From NCBI GenBank assembly GCA_016787345.1, contig JAEUUU010000071.1:1-60216 (forward strand): a DNA stretch of 60,216 bases. Direction: 5' to 3'. The notes beneath the pieces were generated by a model, which saw only the letters and a program-made list of their open reading frames with translations, made no database searches and was not told where the DNA came from. The stretch comes from Saprospiraceae bacterium. Lineage in GTDB: Bacteria > Bacteroidota > Bacteroidia > Chitinophagales > Saprospiraceae. Each line of letters starts with the position of its first letter. Within the stretch, counting starts at the first letter, position 1. A program made the translations under genes and the position numbers. Positions 53,182-60,216 of this stretch are shown one piece after another.

Positions 53182-53946
53182 TCAATCCAGATCAATCCGA
53201 TACCCCGCATAAACCATCCACACCATCGGCATATTCCTTGTGTCGCCCAGTTTGCTCAGATCGGTTAAGGTCTGTTGCATTGAAAGGCCTAAAATGTAAT
53301 TGTCGAAAAATCGCTTTTCCAACCCGAACCGCAGGGCTGGCTGAAAACGCTGAATCCAGTCAGGCGCTTCCACGTAGTCGTAATCCCACCCGCTTTGCCT
53401 CGAATAATCCAGCGAAACTGCCGATTCCGCCGAACGCCCGTATTCGAGCATGGCCAACGGATAGTAGCCCATCTGGACACCGGTGTGCAACGAAAAACCC
53501 GCCGGCAGGCGCCGCGCACCGCTCAACGAAAACACCGCGCCGCGCAAACGCATCAAAGAAGTGGTATCTCTCAGCGTGATCCGATCGCCCTCACGGTCAA
53601 GATGCTGAATATCAATTACTTCAATGCGCGGCGTGGCATAAGAATTCGACCACAGCTCGGCACTGAGTTGCCAATCGGGCCCCAGGTTCATACGATAGCC
53701 CATGGCAATATTGACAATATTCAAAAACGGAATGAAATTGATGCGCTCTCGCTGCGTAGGTTCCGGATCAATGCCGGCGAAAGCATAAAATGCCATGGGA
53801 AAACGCGGTGTGTTTTCTTCACCGGGGCGTTTCAGTACAAAAGTGGGCGCCAGCGAATCGACCGGCTGGCTCGCCGGAGAAAATTCAGGCGTGGCAGCTA
53901 CCGACAGGAAAGGAGAAAAAAGAGCGATGAACAGGAGATTTTTCAT
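53182..53946 (-). CDS. Outer-membrane-type protein of unknown function
   Basis: The 254-residue protein has a signal peptide (about 1-18, MKNLLFIALFSPFLSVAA). Its body consists of alternating amphipathic strands such as LNIVNIAMGYRMNLGPDWQLSAELWS, MRLRGAVFSLSGARRLPAGFSLHTGVQMGYYP and FGLEKRFFDNYILGLSM, ending VYAGYRIDL with a hydrophobic/aromatic last strand. This pattern suggests a small outer-membrane beta-barrel. No family is recognised with confidence. It lies 20 bases downstream of a lipoprotein gene on the same strand, so the two probably work together. Confidence 0.7.
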   Translation of the reverse strand: MKNLLFIALFSPFLSVAATPEFSPASQPVDSLAPTFVLKRPGEENTPRFPMAFYAFAGIDPEPTQRERINFIPFLNIVNIAMGYRMNLGPDWQLSAELWSNSYATPRIEVIDIQHLDREGDRITLRDTTSLMRLRGAVFSLSGARRLPAGFSLHTGVQMGYYPLAMLEYGRSAESAVSLDYSRQSGWDYDYVEAPDWIQRFQPALRFGLEKRFFDNYILGLSMQQTLTDLSKLGDTRNMPMVWMVYAGYRIDLD

Positions 53947-53966
53947 GATTGCAGAGGGGATTTTTG

Positions 53967-54806
53967 TTAACCTTGGACAACGATGGAATTGCAGTCAAAT
54001 GAATCGGTTCGCTCGTAACCGGTCGAGTTTTTGAAATGATAAAACAAGAGACGCAAGGCCAGCGGATGCGCCCCGCACACGTCTTTTTCCTCCGGCAACA
54101 ACTCCATGCCCACTCCCGTAAAGTAGCGATTCGCAGCATTAAACGGACGCTCGACCGACCAGTCGGCCACATACTCCGTCAGTCCGTTTTGGGCAAAAAT
54201 TTGGCCGGACAAGCGGATTTTTCCGTCTTTCGATTCCAGCATAAATACTGCCGATCCAAAATCGTTGATCACGCCGGGGTAGATAAAGTCCTGGCCTTCG
54301 ACTGTTGCTCCCAACTCATACTGCCCGTTGGCAGCGCGCCGAATCCAGATCTGGAAAGCTTGACCGGAAGCCTCGGCCGAGGCGGGCGCTTCCCAACACT
54401 CCGCATCAATATCCAGACATTCGCCGAGAAACAAACCCACCCGCGCCCCGGTATCCATTTCAATTTTGTCGAACCTGAAAACGACCTGTGATGCCGTGTC
54501 AAAAACATTGAAAGCCACGTATCGATCCATGCTGTCGATCCAGGAAAAATAGGGCGTATTTTCCTCGTACAGCGCCTGAAGCACCACCACGCCCTTGTCG
54601 TCGGAGCTGATTTGTGGCAAATGACTCTGGTAAGGCCACGACGGACAATCGCCGGTGTAAACGTCTTCATCGTTGTATCGAAAATTCACCGGGCAAAATT
54701 CAAGTCCGTCGTCGATTACAATCGTTTCATTTTTTTCGCAGGAAAATGGGAACAACAGGATGGTTCCCCCAAAAAGGAGCATGAATTTAGTACTGAATAG
54801 TTTCAT
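53967..54806 (-). CDS. Lipoprotein of unknown function
   Basis: The 279-residue product has an N-terminal signal with lipobox LFPFSC (Cys at about residue 23), then a polar, beta-rich domain. The segment FCPVNFRYNDEDVYTGDCPSWPYQS contains two further cysteines, and another pair occurs in LGECLDIDAECW, hinting at disulfides. The C-terminal third (EEKDVCGAHPLALRLLFYHF) is less polar. No motif points to catalysis. It is cotranscribed with the barrel-like protein at 53182-53946 and preceded by a perfect palindrome at 54827-54840. Confidence 0.72.
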   Translation of the reverse strand: MKLFSTKFMLLFGGTILLFPFSCEKNETIVIDDGLEFCPVNFRYNDEDVYTGDCPSWPYQSHLPQISSDDKGVVVLQALYEENTPYFSWIDSMDRYVAFNVFDTASQVVFRFDKIEMDTGARVGLFLGECLDIDAECWEAPASAEASGQAFQIWIRRAANGQYELGATVEGQDFIYPGVINDFGSAVFMLESKDGKIRLSGQIFAQNGLTEYVADWSVERPFNAANRYFTGVGMELLPEEKDVCGAHPLALRLLFYHFKNSTGYERTDSFDCNSIVVQG

Positions 54807-54826
54807 AAAACTGCCTTACTTTGAAT

Positions 54827-54840
54827 AGATTAGGTAATCT
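54827..54840. promoter_or_regulatory. Perfect 14-bp palindrome upstream of the lipoprotein gene (candidate operator)
   Basis: AGATTAGGTAATCT consists of AGATTA and its complement TAATCT around two bases. It lies 20-34 bases upstream of the lipoprotein ATG at 54806, where a repressor could act. No bound regulator can be named. Confidence 0.45.
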
Positions 54841-54894
54841 GTTTTATTGGAAATTGGTTTGCAAACAGTCGAAATTGCAAATGGTTGGCAAGAC

Positions 54895-56040
54895 TCAATC
54901 AGTCAACAAACCATCCGCCACTTTCTCTATCTCGTAGATGGAATTGATTTTCCCCGCAAATAAGCAATAGAACTTCGGCCGATCATTCAACTGCGAGATC
55001 TCCGTCGGGCGTCCGTCGTCGATGTAATTGGCCTGCAACTTCGATTTGATCGTGAAATAGGAAAATAGGTACTCAAATTCTACCTGATCGGAAAAATATT
55101 GCCGCATCTGGGACAGCATCTTGTACGCGTTGCTGACGGGCCGTCGGAGACATTCCGTACAAATGCCGGGCGCCTCGGGTCGGCAGGCCGGGTCGGTTTC
55201 GGGCGACTGGCAATCGAAACGCGGCAGGCGATCGTAGGATATTTTATGGTGGGTGTAAGCCACGGAAGAAAGCGACAACAATCCGCTCAAACCGTAGGGC
55301 ATGATAGATCCGAACGCACCGTCCATCACCGTCAGACCGCGCTCGCCAAACTGCCGCGAGGTAATAAAAGCGATCTCCGAAATCTCGTGGGTGAGATCAA
55401 GTTCCCTGACCGCAAAAAGCCGGTTGATGGCGTTGGTGGCGGCATAAGTGGCATTGATGGCGACAGGGGTCGTTATTTCATGTGCGCCCTCTCCTGCCTG
55501 AAACCGGATGGCCCATTTGTCCGAATGGGCGTGCACAGCCTCCAGCCGCACATTTTTGAACACCTGAATATTGGGCGAATGCTCAACTTTTTGCTGGTAG
55601 TGGCTTCGCAGCAATACCGGGTCGAATGAGTATTCTTCCGTTCGGTACAATGCTTCGAGGCGATGAAAATTGAACAACGGGTGTTCACTGATCCGTTCGC
55701 ATCGAATGTTCAGCCGTTCGCAAAAGCGCTCGAACTGACGGGCATCCGTAAAGGACCCGAACTGTTCGATGGCATAGTATTTTTCAAAGGAGAAATTGAT
55801 AAAATCGCGGTGCTCGGCCGTAAAACGCTCTTTGTGCTCATCGCTCATCGCCGCCGTGGCCAAACTGCGCGGATAGTGGTAGCCGCTGTGCAGCCTTGCC
55901 TGATTGACCAGCGACGCTTTCTGAAACAAACGCGCTTCTTTTTCAAGCAAAGCCACCCGTGCGCCCCGCCCCGCCAGCCAGAGCGCCGCATAACAACCAA
56001 ATATACCTCCGCCGATGACAACAGTATCGAACTTCATCAT
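54895..56040 (-). CDS. FAD-dependent oxidoreductase (DAO family)
   Basis: The 381-residue protein starts at MMKFDTVVIGGGIFGCYAAL; an upstream ATG at 56085 adds 15 residues without a known role. The Rossmann motif GGGIFGCYAALWLAGRGARVALLEKE binds FAD, and the HSGYHYPRS segment is typical of D-amino-acid/glycine-oxidase-like enzymes that oxidise substrate C-N or C-O bonds. CQSPETDPACRPEAPGIC and CTEC contain clustered cysteines of unknown role, possibly a metal or disulfide site. The substrate cannot be determined. It is the only soluble cytoplasmic gene in this block of surface genes and has no evident operon partner. Confidence 0.85.
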   Translation of the reverse strand: MMKFDTVVIGGGIFGCYAALWLAGRGARVALLEKEARLFQKASLVNQARLHSGYHYPRSLATAAMSDEHKERFTAEHRDFINFSFEKYYAIEQFGSFTDARQFERFCERLNIRCERISEHPLFNFHRLEALYRTEEYSFDPVLLRSHYQQKVEHSPNIQVFKNVRLEAVHAHSDKWAIRFQAGEGAHEITTPVAINATYAATNAINRLFAVRELDLTHEISEIAFITSRQFGERGLTVMDGAFGSIMPYGLSGLLSLSSVAYTHHKISYDRLPRFDCQSPETDPACRPEAPGICTECLRRPVSNAYKMLSQMRQYFSDQVEFEYLFSYFTIKSKLQANYIDDGRPTEISQLNDRPKFYCLFAGKINSIYEIEKVADGLLTD

Positions 56041-56090
56041 ACGCGGCAAAAGTAGGCGAGGTTTTGTGTATGCAACGGCAATCATAAAAA

Positions 56091-56152
56091 CTTTGCGCCC
56101 TTTGCGGCCTGGCGTGACCTTTTTTTCACGCGAAGGCGCAAAGAGCGCAAAG
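56091..56152. repeat. Inverted repeat of CTTTGCGC-type units
   Basis: A 27-base left arm (56091-56117; CTTTGCGCC, CTTTGCGGC, then CTGGCGTGA) pairs with the right arm (56126-56152) at 23 of 27 positions around an 8-base loop CCTTTTTT. Each arm contains two tandem copies of a unit of about 9 bp. It occupies the 192-base gap between the FAD oxidoreductase start and the end of the next gene; a further CCGCGGC/GCCGCGG stem lies at about 56170-56210. Confidence 0.85.
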
Positions 56153-56232
56153 AAGGGATACCGGGTTGTTGCCGCGGCTTTGCGTGTTTTTTATTTCACA
56201 CAGCGCCGCGGATGGGATTGATGTGCTCTCCC

Positions 56233-59200
56233 CTATTCCACGACGAGTTTTGCTGTCAATTGTTCAGCACCCAGTCGGGCTTCAAACCAATACAAGCCAG
56301 CAGGCAAGCGCTGTTGAAGGCCGACGGGCGTTTGTTCGCCTGCCACCCGTTCCTGATCCAGCACCAGACGGCCCTGGGCGTCGTACAACCGGATTTGCAC
56401 CCTTTGCCCGGCCCAGTCGCTCAGGTCGGCAAACAACTCGCCATCGCCCAGCGGATTTGGGTACAAGCGCAGCGACGAAGTTTGTCCGGCTTGTTGGCCC
56501 CGGTCGTCTGCCGGGCGGTTGTTGTTGGGCTGGGTAGTGATCGGGCAACTGAACGTATTCAGGTGCGCTTCATAAAACACCTGCGATTCGAGGCGGCTGG
56601 CAACCAGAATGAACGTCGGGTTGGACTGTGCCGGCAAGGTATATTCGAAGATGTCGGATGCCCCGCCGGAGATGCCCGGATCGACCGTTTTGTAGCGAAT
56701 GGAATAGAACGGGACGTAATTCGGGTTGCGCACCACGTAATCGCGTCCGGCCGGAGAAGTGTAGGTCGCAGCATTGGCTGGAGCCAGGGCTGTGACGCTC
56801 AGCGGCACTTCAATTGCCGTGTACACCAGTTTGCTGCTGCAATTGTTGGTCACACGGATGCGGTAACTCAGGTTTTGCTCCGCATCCTTGCTGATGCCCA
56901 GCAATTCGTAGGTCATGCAGCCGATCGTTTTGGTATCGCAGGGTTCTTCATCCGCTTCGACACTGACGGTAAAACAGCAACTTGCCGTATTGCCGCAGGA
57001 GTCGGCAGCCGAATAACATACCTGCGTTGCCCCCAGCGGGAAAGCGCTGCCGCCCGGCAGGCCGCTGGTTTGCGTCAGGGCAATACCCGGGCAGGGACAA
57101 TCGCCGCTGGCATCGGCCGGATCAAAGTTGACAACTGCCGTGCTGGCGCCGGAGACCACCTGAACGACGATGTCGGCAGGACAGGTCAAGGTCAGACCGG
57201 TCGGATTGTCGGGGATCAAAAATTGCAACTGATAGATCATAATCGTGTCGCAGCCGGCGCCTGAAGCAGGTAAAGTATCCGTTACCACCGTCGGTTGCGT
57301 ATATACCTGGCCATTCAGCAGCACTTCATCGCCGTTGCAAAACTCGATGATTTCCGTACGGATCGGCAAAGGCAGCACCGTCACCACAAACGTATCCTGG
57401 AAAGTGCAGCCAAGATCGGACAACGCCGAAACGGTGTAACTCGTAGTGACATCGGGTTGGATGAGCACCGTTTCACAGTCCGTACAGCTGAGGCCGGCAG
57501 CAGGCGCCCATTCGTAGCTGTCGTAACCGACGAGTGAAATCGTGGTCGACTGGCCCGCGCACAATTGCTGGTCGGGAAACTTGATATCGGGCAGCAAACT
57601 GAACGTCAGAAAGACCGAATCGCGCTGCTTGCGGCCGCATTCATCCGTAACTTCGACCCAATAAACCCCAATATCCTCTGCCGCAAATGTGGCCGCGGAG
57701 GAGCCGTCCTGCCAAACATAAGAGATATAACCGGGGCCGGCATCGAAGACAACCGTACTGTCTTTACACAAGATCACATCGGGACCGAGATCAAGCGTCG
57801 GCGAGGTAATTGACGGGACGACTATGCTGTCGAGGTTGTTGGCATAGTTGCACTCGGTCAGGCCGCCAAGCGGGAAATTCGCAGGCGTGTACGGCCCCGG
57901 ATAGAAACGACCATCATCGTTGACAATCGCATACACAACCGGCGCATTCAGGAAAGCCTGCGGCAATGCCGGCGTAGCAAGATGGACCACACAAGAGTCT
58001 GAGGGGGCTGTCATAGCAAGGAATACCGGTGTGGCGCCTCCGTTTGTTTCAAAGGGATTTTGGGTATAAAAACCGACCCACACCTGGGGCACATCAGTTC
58101 CGCCGAGGTTACACAGATCGAAATGAAAGACCGGGCCGCCGTTTGTACAGCTGACTTCGGTCAGGGTCAGGGCAAGGTCGAGCGATTCTGCAATCAGCGT
58201 CAGTTCCACCAGCGTATCACAGGCGCCCGCAACACCCGGAATGGTGTCGAAAACAATATCCGATTCGGTAAATACCTGTCCGTTGATCAGGACCGAATCG
58301 CCGGCACAGAAAGTGATCGTGTCTTTCAACATGATTTGCGGGAGAACCGCAACCGTAAAAGTGTCGAACAACACACAACCCAGGTTGGAGAAAGCCGCTA
58401 CGGTATACGTCGTTGTGACGTCGGGCTGAATGTTCACATTGGCGCAGTCGGTACAACTGAGTCCCGTCGATGGCGCCCATTCGTAGGTGTCGAAACCCGG
58501 AAGGTTGAGATCGAGCGACCCGTTCGGGCAAACAGCCTGATCGGGAATTTTGGTGTCGGGCAAGAGGCTAAAACTCAAAAGCACAGAATCCCGTTGAACA
58601 AAGCCGCAATTATCCGTCACTTCTACCCAATAAATACCGGCCACCGAAGCGGCAAAAGTTGAGGCATTGGAACCGTCTTGCCACAGATAACTGCCGTAAC
58701 CCGGTCCGGCATCAAACACCACGGTGCTGTCGGCGCACAGAATAACGTCCGGACCCAGGTCGAGCGGCACAAACGGCGCGGGTTCGATGAGAATACTATC
58801 GAGGTTGTTGGCATACGAACATTCATTGATAATCGTCAGCGGAAAATCGTCCAGACTATACGGCGTGGCCGTCAGGCCATTGTCGTTCACCACGGCATAA
58901 ATAGTTCCTCCGGAAGCGATGGAATAAGGCAAAGCGCTGGTACTCAGCGAAACACACTCGCCCGACGCTGGATTGGCCAAATAAACGCCCAATGGTGTGG
59001 CGTTTGTATCAAAAGGATTGGCATCGTAAAACGCGACAAAAAGATTATTCGGCTGAATCACACTGACACCGCCGTTGCATACCTGGTAATAAATAACCGG
59101 ATTGCCATTGACACAGACAAAGCTGTCGATCGATACGAAAAAGTCCTTGGTATCCGAGAGGATAAACAATTCAACCAGGGTATCACATTGGCCATTAATG

Positions 59201-60216
59201 CCCGGAATAGTATCGAACACCAGCCCTTCATCCGGCCAGGCGAAAGTAAGGCCGTGGTAGTAAATCGTATCGCCAATGCAATAAGAGAGGGTATCGGTGA
59301 GCGTTACCCGCGGCAGTTCTACGATGGTATAAATACCGATGGTATCGCAGAACTGGCCGTTGTGGTTGGTCAGCGTATCCATGATCGTGCCGGGCTGATC
59401 GTACACGACCCCATTAATCGTAACAAAGCCGCCCGGGCAAAAGAGCTGCACGCCAAAGTCGCTGACCACGTATTGCCGCGGTACAAAATGAGTAATGAGC
59501 ACGGTATCGCAGCCCGGACCGGGCAACAGGGTCGTCACCTCGTCGGGCGCATAAAAGATCGTGCCCTCGAAATCGTAGGGCTCGCCGGGACAAAGCGCGA
59601 TGGTATCGTGCAAAACGGGCTGTGCGGCGCCGCAGAAATCGGCCGACAGCGGGAAGAAACTTACGATTTCAGTGAAATTATCGATCGGAGGAAAAAAGAA
59701 CGATGTTTCAAAAGTCACATCCCCGGTCGTCGGCAAATATTCGGATACGGCGACCGCCAGTTCGCTTTTGCAGCATCCGTCGACGAGCCCGTCGGCATTG
59801 GTTTTCACCAGTAAAACATCGGCGTCGCCATTATCTGCGTTTCTCGTCACACCTACGCCAAGATAGCCGCCGTCGTCGGTCGCCAGGGCCTTGGCAAACC
59901 TGTCGAGGTCGGTACCGCCAAACCGGTACGCCCATTGCACGTTGCCCGTTTCATTCATTTTTATCATACAGGCATCACTCGCCGATGTGGGAGTAAAATC
60001 GTAGGGAGTGGACAAAAAGCCTCCGTCGGGCGTTGGAAGGGCGACACCGCGCCAACTGACGTTGCCAGGCTGGTTGTACACCTTCGACCATTGGATGGCA
60101 CCATCGGGGGTCGACTTCATCAGCCAATGGCTCATGAACGCATGGGCACTGGGCGACCAGGTCGCATCGGACAGCGCCAGATTGCCGTCCTGTAACCGGA
60201 AGACGTTGTAGAGCGA
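56233..60216 (-). CDS. Large T9SS-exported repeat protein with CARDB-like, Ig-like and HYR domains (5' end outside window)
   Basis: The frame is open without interruption from the right edge to the stop at 56233, so the N terminus is missing; 1327 residues are visible. The N-terminal part (visible residues about 1-150) resembles a propeller of comparisons such as GTDLDRFAKALATDDGGYLGVG. Two tandem copies of a 325-residue block follow (about 300-620 and 621-945). Each has a cysteine-bearing PKD-like start, a CARDB-like domain ending SYANNLDSI or NYANNLDSI, a DLGPDVILC.DSTVVFDAGPGY Ig-like unit and a GLSCTDC unit. A HYR-like domain (about 1010-1095, CPADIVVQVVSG) and a final domain lead to a type A T9SS signal (about 1250-1327, RLYPNPLGDG, LPAGLYWFEA). 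It is expected at the cell surface; the ligand is unknown. Confidence 0.9.
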   Translation of the reverse strand, partial: SLYNVFRLQDGNLALSDATWSPSAHAFMSHWLMKSTPDGAIQWSKVYNQPGNVSWRGVALPTPDGGFLSTPYDFTPTSASDACMIKMNETGNVQWAYRFGGTDLDRFAKALATDDGGYLGVGVTRNADNGDADVLLVKTNADGLVDGCCKSELAVAVSEYLPTTGDVTFETSFFFPPIDNFTEIVSFFPLSADFCGAAQPVLHDTIALCPGEPYDFEGTIFYAPDEVTTLLPGPGCDTVLITHFVPRQYVVSDFGVQLFCPGGFVTINGVVYDQPGTIMDTLTNHNGQFCDTIGIYTIVELPRVTLTDTLSYCIGDTIYYHGLTFAWPDEGLVFDTIPGINGQCDTLVELFILSDTKDFFVSIDSFVCVNGNPVIYYQVCNGGVSVIQPNNLFVAFYDANPFDTNATPLGVYLANPASGECVSLSTSALPYSIASGGTIYAVVNDNGLTATPYSLDDFPLTIINECSYANNLDSILIEPAPFVPLDLGPDVILCADSTVVFDAGPGYGSYLWQDGSNASTFAASVAGIYWVEVTDNCGFVQRDSVLLSFSLLPDTKIPDQAVCPNGSLDLNLPGFDTYEWAPSTGLSCTDCANVNIQPDVTTTYTVAAFSNLGCVLFDTFTVAVLPQIMLKDTITFCAGDSVLINGQVFTESDIVFDTIPGVAGACDTLVELTLIAESLDLALTLTEVSCTNGGPVFHFDLCNLGGTDVPQVWVGFYTQNPFETNGGATPVFLAMTAPSDSCVVHLATPALPQAFLNAPVVYAIVNDDGRFYPGPYTPANFPLGGLTECNYANNLDSIVVPSITSPTLDLGPDVILCKDSTVVFDAGPGYISYVWQDGSSAATFAAEDIGVYWVEVTDECGRKQRDSVFLTFSLLPDIKFPDQQLCAGQSTTISLVGYDSYEWAPAAGLSCTDCETVLIQPDVTTSYTVSALSDLGCTFQDTFVVTVLPLPIRTEIIEFCNGDEVLLNGQVYTQPTVVTDTLPASGAGCDTIMIYQLQFLIPDNPTGLTLTCPADIVVQVVSGASTAVVNFDPADASGDCPCPGIALTQTSGLPGGSAFPLGATQVCYSAADSCGNTASCCFTVSVEADEEPCDTKTIGCMTYELLGISKDAEQNLSYRIRVTNNCSSKLVYTAIEVPLSVTALAPANAATYTSPAGRDYVVRNPNYVPFYSIRYKTVDPGISGGASDIFEYTLPAQSNPTFILVASRLESQVFYEAHLNTFSCPITTQPNNNRPADDRGQQAGQTSSLRLYPNPLGDGELFADLSDWAGQRVQIRLYDAQGRLVLDQERVAGEQTPVGLQQRLPAGLYWFEARLGAEQLTAKLVVE

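Overview
The window most likely comes from a Bacteroidota chromosome, probably a Saprospiria-type organism with a moderately high G+C content. Many genes carry type IX secretion (T9SS) C-terminal sorting domains, either the type A 'YPNP...KGLYFV' kind or the type B gliding-motility-associated CHU_C kind. SprB repeats precede CHU_C in the giant proteins. Neighbourhoods typical of the phylum are present: etfB-etfA-bifunctional nuclease and TPR-DUF4292-EnvC-like. Several starts are preceded by the Bacteroidota -7 motif TAnnTTTG rather than a strong Shine-Dalgarno. I see no tRNA, rRNA, CRISPR array, transposase or phage gene. This taxonomic call is an inference from gene content.

Layout. (1) 1-2181 is a secreted multidomain protein cut by the left edge; a LytTR response regulator diverges from it. 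(2) 3367-5860 (minus) holds etfB, etfA and a DUF151 nuclease. (3) 5990-8379 (plus) is a tightly overlapped TPR / DUF4292 / EnvC-like operon, followed by a GT-C-like membrane protein bracketed by 8-bp repeat arrays and a convergent M1 aminopeptidase-like protein. (4) 12646-13773 holds a DUF6580 membrane protein and an acyl-CoA thioesterase, then a secreted subtilisin-like protease. (5) 16711-37320 is the centrepiece: three consecutive giant surface proteins of 2368, 2184 and about 2119 residues. They share a cysteine-rich head region, long arrays of Ig-like repeats, a single SprB repeat and a CHU_C anchor. (6) 37408-47252 is mostly housekeeping: an Lrp regulator with a coupled secreted protein, S41 protease, DUF4230 protein, dienelactone hydrolase, RlmI methyltransferase, BNR/sialidase-like protein and RmuC. 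(7) 47330-60216 (minus) holds a 1915-residue composite esterase/phytase-like T9SS protein, two unknown envelope proteins, an FAD oxidoreductase and a T9SS protein cut by the right edge.

How the genes fit together. At least seven large genes encode exported surface proteins, about two thirds of the window, so this is a cell-surface/adhesion region embedded among conserved envelope-maintenance genes. The T9SS machinery itself is not in the window.

The most unusual non-coding signal is a set of short tandem-repeat arrays with unit lengths of about 7, 8, 9 and 10 bp at four separate loci. At each locus two arms face each other as inverted partners around a short core. Several arms begin exactly at a neighbouring gene's stop codon, and in one case the repeat supplies the gene's last codons and its stop. 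The heptamer arrays are G-quadruplex-capable, telomere-like (GGGTTTT)n, and are bracketed by a conserved inverted motif of about 20 bp.
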